Positions 52,628 through 61,727 of a stretch of DNA of 64,000 nucleotides are shown here, one piece after another (position 1 is the stretch's first letter; each line of letters opens with the position of its first letter). Position numbers and translations under genes: made by a program. Source of the DNA: GCA-020345945 sp964596985 (GTDB lineage Archaea > Thermoproteota > Bathyarchaeia > RBG-16-48-13 > GCA-020345945). The stretch covers positions 62,001 to 126,000 of the forward strand of contig CAZQWG010000002.1 of NCBI GenBank assembly GCA_964596985.1. The letters are read 5' to 3'. A model generated the notes under the pieces. It was given only the letters and a program-made list of their open reading frames with translations, was not told the origin of the DNA and did no database searches.

Positions 52628-54145
52628 TCATATCGGCTTCTCTCTTAGGAATTCGAGGTCGTTGGCGTAGAGCAATCTTATATCGTCGATATCTAGGCTG
52701 GTCATTGCAATCCTGTCTATTCCTATTCCCCAGGCGATCACCGGGAAGTCTATGCCGAAAGGTTTCAGGACCTCAGGTCTGAACATTCCAGCTCCAACAC
52801 ACTCCATCCACCCGAGTCTTGGGTGTAAACAGAACCCCTCAACAGACGGCTCTGTGAAGGGAAAGTATCCTGGCTTGAACTTGATCGCCTTGAGCCCGAA
52901 GGCCTTCGTGAAGGTCTCTAGTATGCCGAGAAGATGTTTGAAGTTCATCCCCTTGTCTCCTGCGATACCTTCGCATTGGTTGAAGCCGGCTCCCAGGTGT
53001 TTCGCGTCGACTACGTCCGGGCGGAATACTTGGGATATACAAAACATCTTTACCGGCGGGGTCTTGTGTGTCGCAAGATACCGCATCGAGACGGCTGTCG
53101 TCTGGGTTCTCAAGACGAATCTTCTTGCCGTATCCAGGCTCCAGCTGTATCCCCAGCCTTTAGACCCGGTCGTCCAGCCGTTTTCATGGGTTCTCTTGAC
53201 CCTTTCTACAATCTCGTCGATTCCCAGTTCAGCTCTGTAATCTGGGTACTTCAGCAAGTAGCTGTCGTGGACCTCGCGTGCAGGGTGATCCTGGGCTTGG
53301 AAGAGACTGTCGAAGTTCCAGAACTCCGTCTCTACGTGTGGGCCTTCTGCCTCCTCGAAACCCATGCCGATTAGGATTCTTCTCGCCTCCTCTAAGAACT
53401 CGATGTATAGGTGTTTCTTGCTTGGGTGGATTCTTCTCGGCTCAATCTCAACCCTATATCTCCTGAGTCTGATGTCTCTCCATGATCCACTCCTGATCAT
53501 CTCTGGGGTTAGGATGTTGACTTCCCTAGCCGGCCTGGTCTGCGTTTGGACGGTCTTCAACCCGTTCTCCGTGAGTTCCACTCTCTTCAGGGAGATCTTT
53601 GTGGTCGTGATCAGATTGCGGTGAATAAGTGTTCTAAGTTCCTTCTTCGCCTCTCTGCGGAGTCTATCTGTCTTGATCCTGCCTTTCTCTGAGAGCATTT
53701 TGATTAGTTTCTCATCAGGGCCTTTCGGCTGGGGTTCTCTTGCCTCCAAGACAATTTCTTGTCCCTCTCTGCGAGTGACGACCCATCCCTTGCTGTTCAG
53801 CCAGCCTAAGGTTATCTCAGCCTTCTCCGCCGGGATCTTTACTCTTCTAAGTACCTCTTTCTGGGCTGCCTTTCCTCCTAGCTTCAGTAAGGCTTCGAGC
53901 GCTTTCCTCTCGGGCAGCCCTCTCTCAGCGTACTCTGATCCCTCATCGTTCAACCCTACGTAGGTCTCGGTGCTCTGTGAGGGTTTGAGCAATCCTTTTT
54001 CGGCTAATGATAGGATCGCCCGCATGACCGTTGAATCCGGGAGACCGCTCTCCTTAACGATCTCCATCATCTCGGCTCTCCCCCCAATCTTATGGGCGGC
54101 GTTGAGGACGGTCCACTCGTTTTCACGCAGGGTCGGTTTTTTCAC
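52628..54145 (-). CDS. pheS: Phenylalanyl-tRNA synthetase alpha subunit
   Basis: Catalytic chain, 505 residues. The N-terminal winged-helix repeats (MMEIVKESGLPDSTVMRAIL) bind tRNA. The class II core has FDSLFQAQDHPARE, LRTQTTAVSMRYLA and WMECVGAGMFRPEVL. GTG start. Divergent from trpS. Confidence 0.95.
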   Translation of the reverse strand: MKKPTLRENEWTVLNAAHKIGGRAEMMEIVKESGLPDSTVMRAILSLAEKGLLKPSQSTETYVGLNDEGSEYAERGLPERKALEALLKLGGKAAQKEVLRRVKIPAEKAEITLGWLNSKGWVVTRREGQEIVLEAREPQPKGPDEKLIKMLSEKGRIKTDRLRREAKKELRTLIHRNLITTTKISLKRVELTENGLKTVQTQTRPAREVNILTPEMIRSGSWRDIRLRRYRVEIEPRRIHPSKKHLYIEFLEEARRILIGMGFEEAEGPHVETEFWNFDSLFQAQDHPAREVHDSYLLKYPDYRAELGIDEIVERVKRTHENGWTTGSKGWGYSWSLDTARRFVLRTQTTAVSMRYLATHKTPPVKMFCISQVFRPDVVDAKHLGAGFNQCEGIAGDKGMNFKHLLGILETFTKAFGLKAIKFKPGYFPFTEPSVEGFCLHPRLGWMECVGAGMFRPEVLKPFGIDFPVIAWGIGIDRIAMTSLDIDDIRLLYANDLEFLREKPI

Positions 54146-54479
54146 TTCTCGTCATTCCCTCTAAAACGGTTCTCCACGCAGATTCGAATCCGACTGATCC
54201 ACGCGGATTCAACCAAAAAAAACGAAGAAAAAACCATGGTCGAGCATAGACCTCGGGACTGGATCGGTAGTTGTCCTCTGTCTCTCCATGGTTCTCCACG
54301 TCGTAGCATTCGAGGCTGTCATTAGTCACAGAATATGCGTTTAAAATCTTTTCCAAAGGATTCTGACGCGAGTTGGCATCGAGATCCTTTCCCGGCGGGG
54401 ATCTCTTCATCGACGTCGATTCCCAAAGCTTATATCTTTCCCGCTATTGTAGAGCACCAAAATCTTTGGGTGATCGAGA
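54146..54479. promoter_or_regulatory. Divergent pheS/trpS upstream region with short repeats
   Basis: 334 bases. CCACGCAGATTC (54174) recurs as CCACGCGGATTC (54199), 25 bases on, just upstream of pheS. GGTTCTCCACG occurs at 54168 and again at 54290. A TATA-like TTTAAAAT near 54340 may serve trpS. Regulation is inferred. Confidence 0.4.
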
Positions 54480-55586
54480 GTGGAAGAGGATCCGATAAAG
54501 CTGGATCCTTGGGGGACCGCAAAGATCGATGACTACGACAACCTGTTTGATCTATTCGGGATTCAACCGTTGGAAACCGTGGTCAAAGATATACCGCACC
54601 CGCATAGGCATATCCGAAGAGGGGTCATGTTCGGTCACAGAGACCTCGAAACAGTCTTGAAAGCGGCTTCGGAGGGGTCTCCTTTTGCCGTAATGTCGGG
54701 GATAAAGCCTACAGGGGAGTTTCATCTCGGCAGTAAGATGACGGCTGAGGAGCTGATTTTCTTTCAAAGTCTCTCTGAGAAGGCAACGGTCTTCTACTGT
54801 ATGGCCGATCTCGAAGCCTACGCCGATAACGGTATCCCTTTCGAGAGGAGTGCGAAGATCGCTGTATCGAATCTCGCAGATCTCCTCGCTCTGGGTCTCG
54901 ACCCTGAGAAGACCTACGTGTACAAGCAATCGGAAGAGACTCGGGTAATGAATCTGTCCTTCATCTTCTCTAGGTCCGTCACTCAGAACATGCTCAGAGC
55001 CATATATGGTGAGAGGAATTTCGGCTTATACCTCTCTGCGCTTGTCCAAGCTGGTGATATCCTTTTGCCGCAGACAAAGGACTTCGGGGGACCGAAACCC
55101 GTGGTCGTCCCGGTAGGGGTCGATCAAGACCCTCATATCAGACTTTGCAGGGATCTGGCGAGAAGGCATCAAAGTACGTTGGGCTTTATCCTGCCTAGCG
55201 CTACATACCATAAACTAGCGCGGTCCCTTTCAGGTAACCTGAAGATGTCGAAGAGGGATCCGATGAGTCTTCTCACACTGAATGATAGTCCAGCCCTCGC
55301 CAAGAAGAAGATCGCCAACGCGTTGACTGGTGGTAGGGAAACGGTTGAACTGCAAAGGAAAATAGGCGGGGAACCAGAGAAATGCGTGGTTTACGAATTG
55401 GGGATGTACCACTTCATCGAAGACGATGCCCACGTGAAGAGGATCTACGATGAATGCCGCTCCGGAGAGAGGATCTGTGGAGACTGCAAGGCAGAGCATG
55501 CAAAAATTATAGCCGATTATCTGAGAGAACATCAACGAAAGAGGAAGTCTCTCGTCGATCAAGCTCAATCTCTTCTGGCGAACTAG
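54480..55586 (+). CDS. trpS: Tryptophanyl-tRNA synthetase
   Basis: Class I, archaeal/eukaryotic type, 368 residues. MSGIKPTGEFHLGSKMTAEE contains the HIGH-like HLGS. PVGVDQDPHIRLCRDLARR and LKMSKRDPM (KMSKS-like) follow. GTG start. Followed 36 bases later by map. Confidence 0.95.
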   Translation: MEEDPIKLDPWGTAKIDDYDNLFDLFGIQPLETVVKDIPHPHRHIRRGVMFGHRDLETVLKAASEGSPFAVMSGIKPTGEFHLGSKMTAEELIFFQSLSEKATVFYCMADLEAYADNGIPFERSAKIAVSNLADLLALGLDPEKTYVYKQSEETRVMNLSFIFSRSVTQNMLRAIYGERNFGLYLSALVQAGDILLPQTKDFGGPKPVVVPVGVDQDPHIRLCRDLARRHQSTLGFILPSATYHKLARSLSGNLKMSKRDPMSLLTLNDSPALAKKKIANALTGGRETVELQRKIGGEPEKCVVYELGMYHFIEDDAHVKRIYDECRSGERICGDCKAEHAKIIADYLREHQRKRKSLVDQAQSLLAN

Positions 55587-55622
55587 TTGTTGACCCATGC
55601 TGAAGGAGCCGTTCGATAGGGG

Positions 55623-56522
55623 ATGCTAGACTCCGATGCTTTAGCCTGCTACAGAGAAGCAGGGAGGATTGCTTCGCAGGTCAGAAAATCGATCAGAGGG
55701 TTCGTGAAGAGAGGCCGCCTTGTTCTGGACGTCTGTAAAAGAACCGAGAAAATGATTATGGATCAAGGGGGAGAACTAGCCTTCCCCTGCAATGTGGGGA
55801 TCAACCAAGTCGCTGCTCATTATACTTCTCCAACCGGTGACTCTTCTCGGGTTCCAGCAGGATCGCTTGTGAAGATCGATCTGGGTGTCCACGTCGACGG
55901 TTACATTGCAGATACGGCGACAACGGTCTGCCTGAACCCTAAATACAACTCGTTGGTGGAGGCTGCAGAGCAGGCTCTAGTACAGGCGACCAAGACTCTA
56001 TCGCCTGGCTGTGGGCTGTCTCGTATCGGCAAGGTCGTCGAGGACGCCATACGCTCCTACAGGTTGAAATCGGTCAGAAACCTCTCCGGCCATCAGATCG
56101 AGAGATATGTCCTTCATACTGGGAAGAGTGTCCCAAACGTTTCGGGTTTTAATATTAACCGGGTTTCCGAGGGGGAGGTCTACGCGATCGAACCGTTTGT
56201 AACGCTCTCCAATTCAAGCGGGGTTGTAGTCGGCTCAAATAACAGTCACATATTCCGTCTCGCAAAATCTCGGGAGTTGAGGGACGAGGAGGCTCGCGCT
56301 CTTACCGATCTGATCCGGTCTAGGTATGGGGCTCTTCCCTTTGCGAGGCGCTGGCTAGATACACAGGTTGCCTCGCTAGATCGAAGAGTATTCGATAGGC
56401 TTGTTTCAAGCAAGATTCTAGACTCGTACCCGGTTCTCGTAGAGAAGACTGGGGGGCCGGTCGCTCAGGCTGAGCATACAGTCTTGGTTACCAAGGATGG
56501 ATGCGAGGTCCTGACAGCCTAG
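55623..56522 (+). CDS. map: Methionine aminopeptidase, type II
   Basis: Removes N-terminal methionine. 299 residues with the metal site LVKIDLGVHVDGYIADTA (two Asp), LSGHQIERYVLH (His) and YAIEPFV (Glu), and a final AQAEHTVLVTKDG (Glu). The helical insert marks type II. The tail overlaps the convergent membrane gene by four bases. Confidence 0.95.
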   Translation: MLDSDALACYREAGRIASQVRKSIRGFVKRGRLVLDVCKRTEKMIMDQGGELAFPCNVGINQVAAHYTSPTGDSSRVPAGSLVKIDLGVHVDGYIADTATTVCLNPKYNSLVEAAEQALVQATKTLSPGCGLSRIGKVVEDAIRSYRLKSVRNLSGHQIERYVLHTGKSVPNVSGFNINRVSEGEVYAIEPFVTLSNSSGVVVGSNNSHIFRLAKSRELRDEEARALTDLIRSRYGALPFARRWLDTQVASLDRRVFDRLVSSKILDSYPVLVEKTGGPVAQAEHTVLVTKDGCEVLTA

Positions 56523-56920
56523 AAGAAGCCGGGTTTCTGCTTGTCCTCATGGTAGATTGAGGTGATCAGCATCGACCCTTTGCACTTCGGGCAGTCTCCG
56601 TGGGTCTTCAATACGTAGTCCCCGGACTCGAATCCCCTTACGTTCCGAAAACCACACTTGTTGCACTCAGCGACCGAAACAACGTTGAATTCGATTGGCT
56701 GAATGACCACTATGCGCCTCCTCATCTTGTTAATCCCGTAGACTGATAAAATGAATCCGAAGACGCCGGTGATGAAGTACATTAGATATCCCTCTTCTCC
56801 CGATGTGTAGAGTGTATAGCCCACGTATAACGAGGAGATAGAGATCCCTATCAGAAACGCCATCGCCAGTAGGAATAGGACGAAAAGACCTGTGCCTAGT
56901 TTTCCTCTCTTTGAACTCAA
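56519..56920 (-). CDS. Two-TM protein with zinc ribbon, unknown
   Basis: 133 residues. Two membrane helices (LFVLFLLAMAFLIGISISSL and MYFITGVFGFILSVYGI) are followed by a cytosolic zinc ribbon (CNKCGFRN...CPKCKGS). It lies 14 bases downstream of the DUF1512 gene on the same strand. The pair probably forms a membrane complex. No family name recognised. Confidence 0.7.
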   Translation of the reverse strand: MSSKRGKLGTGLFVLFLLAMAFLIGISISSLYVGYTLYTSGEEGYLMYFITGVFGFILSVYGINKMRRRIVVIQPIEFNVVSVAECNKCGFRNVRGFESGDYVLKTHGDCPKCKGSMLITSIYHEDKQKPGFF

Positions 56921-56934
56921 CCTTTCTCTTCCTC

Positions 56935-58053
56935 TTATTGTCCAATGCCTATGGTATTCCCTATTCCGGCGACTATAACGGTGTCGCCTTTGCGTGTCTG
57001 TTCTTGGATGATCTGTTTTACTCTCGCTAAGGCGGTGTCTACGCCTTCGGAGATCTCCTTCTTCATGGGTGCGATCGCCTCTTGTATCGACTGCTTGACG
57101 ATCACAGCATCTAAAGGTATCTTATACTTCAACGCGACTTCTTCGATCTTGTACTTCTCTACTCCTATTCCGCCAATCGCGGCTCCGATTCCTTCGGTGA
57201 CTTCCCCTGTTTCCTCTCCTTCAAGCTTTAGCGCCGCGTCCACCATGATGATCAGTGAAGTCTTTCCTTTGCTTTTCCCCATCAGTTTCTCTATTCCGTC
57301 ACCCGGTCTTCCTACGTTGCCTCCGGGTCCTTCGGCCTTGAGGACGAGTAGTCGTCTTCCATCCAGCTTGAAGTCTGCGGCGACGACGTCTTTCGCGATG
57401 ACGCGGGGCTTCTTTCCGTACATCAGTTTCGCTGCCACTAGGGCTCCAGCCCCGTCTCCGATGGGTTGCCCTTTGGCGAACGCGCTGAGCGCGCCTGTTA
57501 GGGCTTCGGCTTCTTGCATTACAAGTGGCAGCAGCATCTGGAGTTGCATGATTATGTAGAAGCTGCTCATCTTCTTTCCGAAGAGGTAGTAGTGTCGAAC
57601 GATCCTGAAGAGAAGGTTCAACCCAGAAGCAACTTCTAGCAGATTCTCCAAGTTGTTCACTTGCGTACTGTTAGCTACAGGGGCCATCATCTTGACATCC
57701 GCCTTCCATCGGTTGTCACGTACATCGATTAGATGCTCAAGCTTCCAGACTATGCCCGAGGGATCCAGGTTAACCGGCGCTATCTGAAAGTATTCGAGGA
57801 TTCGATCTACCTTGCCTTCGATCTCGTTCTCCGGTTTTCCTACATCCTTTATCGTCTTGATTGCGATGCGGCGGGCTTCATCCCTCATAAGCTTCAGTCG
57901 CCCTAAGGCTCCTTCGATCTCCCGCAGCCACATCGTCATCTGGATTCTATTATAGAATAAGAAGAAGAGTGCCATTACCACAAAGGAGACTAGGTATGAG
58001 ATGATATTTTGTAATGGGTCTTCCCCCGGGATTTGCTGGAAGATACTGAACAA
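56935..58053 (-). CDS. DUF1512 family membrane-anchored protein
   Basis: 372 residues. The N-terminal membrane helix (IISYLVSFVVMALFFLFYNR) is followed by a large soluble part with GQPIGDGAGALVAAKLM and KAEGPGGNVGRPGDG, conserved in archaeal DUF1512. The C-terminus GDTVIVAGIGNTIGIGQ is also conserved. Function unknown. Confidence 0.8.
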   Translation of the reverse strand: MFSIFQQIPGEDPLQNIISYLVSFVVMALFFLFYNRIQMTMWLREIEGALGRLKLMRDEARRIAIKTIKDVGKPENEIEGKVDRILEYFQIAPVNLDPSGIVWKLEHLIDVRDNRWKADVKMMAPVANSTQVNNLENLLEVASGLNLLFRIVRHYYLFGKKMSSFYIIMQLQMLLPLVMQEAEALTGALSAFAKGQPIGDGAGALVAAKLMYGKKPRVIAKDVVAADFKLDGRRLLVLKAEGPGGNVGRPGDGIEKLMGKSKGKTSLIIMVDAALKLEGEETGEVTEGIGAAIGGIGVEKYKIEEVALKYKIPLDAVIVKQSIQEAIAPMKKEISEGVDTALARVKQIIQEQTRKGDTVIVAGIGNTIGIGQ

Positions 58054-58160
58054 AAAGCTTCACTTACATTTTTTAGCCGTTCCCGTAAGAACTGCGCTAA
58101 CGTTGTTATAAGTTTTACAACCTGCCATCCATTGGTGTGGGCAGGGATCACCTGTTCTTT

Positions 58161-58490
58161 CTAGCGAACCCTCGACCCCGGGGATACCTCTTGTTCGACT
58201 TGCAGCCAGTAAGGTTTCCCCTCGACATCTGCCGCCAATAGCATTCCACGGGACTCTACGCCTGCAATCTTCTTTGGTCGGAGATTCCCGAGGAACACCA
58301 TCTTCTTTCCAACAAAGAAACCAGGCTCATAGAATTCTCCTCCCCCGACCACTACTTCTCTCTTCTCTCCTCTTCCTAGATCCACTTCGACTTTAAGGAT
58401 CTTGGATTTGCCTGGAATCCGATCGGCTTTTGTCACTTCAACTATCCTAAGGTCTAGTTTAGTGAAATCTTCGAATGAAATTTCACCCAT
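58161..58490 (-). CDS. tRNA-binding domain protein (MetRS C-terminal-like)
   Basis: 109-residue EMAP/Trbp111-type OB fold. FEDFTKLDLRIVEVTKADRI, GEKREVVVGGGEFYEP and GVESRGMLLAAD are the family pattern. In archaea such stand-alone proteins act as the beta subunit of methionyl-tRNA synthetase. It lies just downstream of the 5S gene. Confidence 0.9.
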   Translation of the reverse strand: MGEISFEDFTKLDLRIVEVTKADRIPGKSKILKVEVDLGRGEKREVVVGGGEFYEPGFFVGKKMVFLGNLRPKKIAGVESRGMLLAADVEGKPYWLQVEQEVSPGSRVR

Positions 58491-58531
58491 TCTTCCAACT
58501 CCTTACTAGGAGTATCGTAGAATCTTAAGGA

Positions 58532-58695
58532 GGTTAACTGGCAGCTTTCCCGATCTCCCGCAGGGTCTCCCACTACAGTAATGTCGGGAACGGAGCCCCT
58601 CTTAACTTCCGTGTTCGGGATGGTTTCGCGGGCACCGAAATCTAATCGAATGCCCTGTACGGGTGTTTCCGAGGCCCTATGGCCGCCAGCTAACC
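58532..58695 (-). rRNA. rrf: 5S ribosomal RNA with a 33-nt insertion
   Basis: Helix I is GGTTAGCTGGC paired with GCCAGTTAACC (eleven pairs, one G-T). CGGCCATAG, ACACCCG, CCATCCCGAACACGGAAGTTA and GTGGGAGACCC follow the universal 5S order (here divided). The gene is 164 nt because 33 nt intervene in loop C between ACACCCGTAC and CCATCCCGAAC; without them it is 131 nt. Helix II (AGGGCCTC with GAGGGGCT) shows two G-G oppositions. It is a stand-alone gene, not linked to 16S/23S here. Confidence 0.9.
58624..58656 (-). other. 33-nt insertion in 5S loop C, possible intron
   Basis: Contains a GGGCA/TGCCC stem. CGT before the insert could pair with GCG at its end, a weak bulge-helix-bulge, but no outer helix is seen. 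It could be an intron or a retained expansion segment. Confidence 0.7.
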
Positions 58696-58769
58696 ACCCC
58701 AGCATTCCCAATTTTAGAAATAAGTGTTTTGTTTCTGCCCTCTACCATCAAACAATGCAACAGATCCGG

Positions 58770-60242
58770 CTAGATCTCAGCGTAGTTGTAGAGGTTGGAG
58801 ACATGCGACTTCTCGGCTCCTGCAAGACCGAATACTCTGCCCGCGCCTTCAATAACATAGTACTCATTGATTGCGTGCGCTCTTCCCCCGTGTCCCAGTG
58901 TTCCTCCGGCAATCGGCAAATGGAGCGGGTTCTTCGAGAATAGGTATGCTGGCCAGTATGGTCCGCATTCCGTTCCGGCAGCTATTGGTGTCCTTGAGTA
59001 TGGAACCCCAAACTTTTCACAGGTCTTGTATACCGCTTTCGCGAGAACGGAGTTGTAGTCTGCCCTCGCCCACGACACATCCCCTATCACCCTGATCTCG
59101 ACGTCGGTGTACCCTTTCTCGTCAAGGTGTTTTCTCAGCTTTCTGACAAGGGTTTCCCCATCTTGGTCGGGTACGTACCTGCAGTTGTGTTTCGACGTAA
59201 CCTTGTAGGGTAGGGTAGCCCCTGCCCCATGATCCAGGATTCTCCCTCCCCAGACCCCATCTAGGTTGAGGGTGGACGACCAGTAGAATCTGATCAAGAG
59301 TTCCCTGTGGTCTTCGACATCGTCTATGAATGTCTTTGCTCCAAGCCGTTCTTTTATGATCTCTGGGTCATAGAAGCCCTGTTCAACTAGCGTGTCTACT
59401 AACTCTAGGTCTTCCTTTGAAGGCTTCTCTATTCCGTCGTACCATCCGTCGACTTTGACTGTGTTTCCGTCTTCGGATGTTAGGGTGGACAGCATCTGGA
59501 TATGTCGCCAGGCGGGGCTGTCAAGCCATCTCTTGTGTATCCCATGGACAGAATACTCGGTGGGACCTCGTCCCCATCGACTCCCACTCGTCTCAAGCTC
59601 AAAGTAGACGCATCCCTCTGACCCTGAGAATATCATGACATTCCCGTTTTCGTCTTGTCCAAGCAGAACAGGGTAGACTGCATCAGCCTTGCTCAACTCA
59701 TCCTTGTGGTCATTCACGAACTTGTGTAGACCTATGCTCATCCTCTCCTCGTCCCCCTCTGCCACCAAGAGAAGATTGACTGGTAACGTTCCTTCCACTT
59801 CTATTATCGAGGAACACGCGTTCAAGAAGGCTAGTGCAGGTCCCTTGGTGTTCACTGCTCCCCGCCCGATGATCACCCTCTTGAAGGGCTTCTGCTCTAC
59901 TATTCTTGCCTCATGGGGTGGTGCAGTCCACTTCTCTAGGTCGTAGATCGGCATCGTATCGTACATGAAGTAGATGATCAGTGTCTTCTCTGCATCGGCA
60001 TCATACTCTCCGTAGACTACAGGGTTTCCCTCGATTCCCCACTCTGTAATTCCCGGATGCTCTACGGTCGACTTTCTGCAACCGAGCTCCGAGAAGTACC
60101 CTGCAAAGAGCCTTGCACACTCCTCAATTCCCTCTCCTGTCTGTGATATGCTGGGCTGCCTAATACATTCTTGAATTCTTGAGATATGCCATTCCAGATT
60201 CGAGTCGATAGTTGAATAGATCTTCTCGAGATCAACCATCAT
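58770..60242 (-). CDS. M20-family peptidase-like protein with altered metal ligands
   Basis: About 490 residues of the M20 fold. The usual HxDxxP is FMYDTMPIYD (His replaced by Met). GRGAxDxKG reads GRGAVNTKGP (Asp replaced by Asn). EGDEE and the last ligand region GTLGHGGRAHAINEYY are kept. The catalytic Asp (YD) and Glu remain. It may bind one metal, use another substrate, or be inactive. ATG 60242 is preferred. Confidence 0.8.
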   Translation of the reverse strand: MMVDLEKIYSTIDSNLEWHISRIQECIRQPSISQTGEGIEECARLFAGYFSELGCRKSTVEHPGITEWGIEGNPVVYGEYDADAEKTLIIYFMYDTMPIYDLEKWTAPPHEARIVEQKPFKRVIIGRGAVNTKGPALAFLNACSSIIEVEGTLPVNLLLVAEGDEERMSIGLHKFVNDHKDELSKADAVYPVLLGQDENGNVMIFSGSEGCVYFELETSGSRWGRGPTEYSVHGIHKRWLDSPAWRHIQMLSTLTSEDGNTVKVDGWYDGIEKPSKEDLELVDTLVEQGFYDPEIIKERLGAKTFIDDVEDHRELLIRFYWSSTLNLDGVWGGRILDHGAGATLPYKVTSKHNCRYVPDQDGETLVRKLRKHLDEKGYTDVEIRVIGDVSWARADYNSVLAKAVYKTCEKFGVPYSRTPIAAGTECGPYWPAYLFSKNPLHLPIAGGTLGHGGRAHAINEYYVIEGAGRVFGLAGAEKSHVSNLYNYAEI

Positions 60243-60362
60243 TCTCACCGAGAACTATACGGTATTCATGAATCTGCTGGATATCTACATATCTCGTTTA
60301 TGAGAACGTTTCCGTGAACCCAGTTGTCGGCAGAATGTCGGATGTGCATCTTACTCGTCTGT

Positions 60363-60812
60363 CTAGGTTACTTCTATCTCGACTTCTCGATATTCGTCCT
60401 TATCCAGTATGAATGCGCCGAACTCGCCATTTGTTGTGGACAGTATGAGCCAAGGGACAGGCCATAATCCCATGAACTTCTTATCCTTCCAACTCGGGTG
60501 GGCTTCCATACCGTGTGAATGAAAGATAGCCACCAGAGACAACCCCCTCTCTTCAGCATCCACGAGAGCCTTGTACAGGCTCATCGAGTCGATGGTGAAG
60601 CTGACTCTGGAGTTATCGACATTTGGCAGAATCTTGGTTTCGACTGCAACGAAGGAATCCCCGTTCTGATGCCCGAATAGAACGCCGCAGGCTTCTTCGG
60701 GATGGGAACCCCGAGTTGCCGTTCTCAACGCCTCTAGGTGTTCTCTAGAAACACAAAGTCGTTTGGCTGGTGTCTCTTTACGATTCGCCTTATTCTGCCT
60801 GTATTCTATCAT
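60363..60812 (-). CDS. JAMM/MPN-domain metalloprotease-like protein
   Basis: 149 residues. EEACGVLFGHQNG supplies the Glu, and HSHGMEAHPSWKD the HxH...S..D zinc motif, one residue shorter than usual between His and Ser. Archaeal relatives cleave ubiquitin-like SAMP conjugates or act in sulfur transfer. A short basic N-terminal extension is present. Confidence 0.82.
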   Translation of the reverse strand: MIEYRQNKANRKETPAKRLCVSREHLEALRTATRGSHPEEACGVLFGHQNGDSFVAVETKILPNVDNSRVSFTIDSMSLYKALVDAEERGLSLVAIFHSHGMEAHPSWKDKKFMGLWPVPWLILSTTNGEFGAFILDKDEYREVEIEVT

Positions 60813-60904
60813 GCATCTTCGCTTTCCAAGTTCTAGCTGCCTTCTTTCATTGGGTTCTATCGAAATACTTTTCCCTATTGTGACGGAGTTTGTGTCGGAT
60901 TCAT

Positions 60905-61282
60905 ATGAAGATAAAACACTTCTGTATCAATGTTAAGGACCTGGACAAATCTCTCGGCTTCTACTGCGATACACTGGGACTTGAGGTATGGAAACGTTTC
61001 GAAGTTCCGGAGGCCGACATTGAGATCGCACTTATCGTCGGAGAAGAAAGCAATGTTACCATCGAGTTGATCTGCCAACACGGTAAGAAAGAATATGCTG
61101 CAGGAGACTATTTGGGTCACCTTGCTTTCATTGTTGGAGATGTAGACGCAACTGTTGAAGAACTGAGGAAGAAAGGAGTAGAGATCACTAGGGAGCCATT
61201 TGACTTTTCAAAGGCTGGGCTGGAAGAGAGGCTGGCATTCGTAAAAGACCCCGATGGGATTTCGATCGAGCTTTCCAGTTGA
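60905..61282 (+). CDS. VOC-superfamily (glyoxalase-like) protein
   Basis: 125 residues of paired beta-alpha-beta-beta-beta units. IKHFCINVKDLDKSLGFYCD begins the first half and YLGHLAFIVGDVDATVEELR the second. VKDPDGISIEL ends it with the metal Glu. It could be a lactoylglutathione lyase or methylmalonyl-CoA epimerase relative. ATG 60905 is preferred to 60890. Confidence 0.85.
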   Translation: MKIKHFCINVKDLDKSLGFYCDTLGLEVWKRFEVPEADIEIALIVGEESNVTIELICQHGKKEYAAGDYLGHLAFIVGDVDATVEELRKKGVEITREPFDFSKAGLEERLAFVKDPDGISIELSS

Positions 61283-61369
61283 GAGGACAGTAGACGCATC
61301 TCAACATGCACTACTTCTCATCTGGCTTTTCAGGGACTTTGATGTCGAGGTGTCTCTTGAAGTCAGAGT

Positions 61370-61669
61370 TTAGACTTTGACTATCAGGGCGTGGGGGACA
61401 TCGAGTATCTTGAGCACTGCTTCAGGATGAACTATTCCCTCAGCCTTTGCGCATCCCACAGTGTTTTTTCCGACCAAGTTGGCAATCGTGCATCTTTTAG
61501 TTAGCTCGATAGCCTCCTCCACGGTCATTCTCTGTCCCTTGTAGAAGCACTCCCTGACATCGAACACCCGTTTCTTATCTTTCAGTCTCTTTCCCAAGAT
61601 TTCGGTGTCGCAGGCCGCTATCATTATGTTCGCTCCTTGTCTGACGATCTTGACGTAAGCGTCAGGCAT
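61370..61669 (-). CDS. DUF424 family protein
   Basis: 99 residues. MIAACDTEILGKRLKDKKRV, FYKGQRMTVEEAIEL and ANLVGKNTVGCAKAEGIVHP are the conserved archaeal DUF424 pattern. It is commonly encoded beside aIF2-beta, as here. It probably has a translation-linked role, but the function is unknown. Confidence 0.85.
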   Translation of the reverse strand: MPDAYVKIVRQGANIMIAACDTEILGKRLKDKKRVFDVRECFYKGQRMTVEEAIELTKRCTIANLVGKNTVGCAKAEGIVHPEAVLKILDVPHALIVKV

Positions 61670-61727
61670 CTAATTCAACGTCCTCTTTCTCAACATCATC
61701 GTGTGTCAAGGGGCAGGTGCTATCGAA

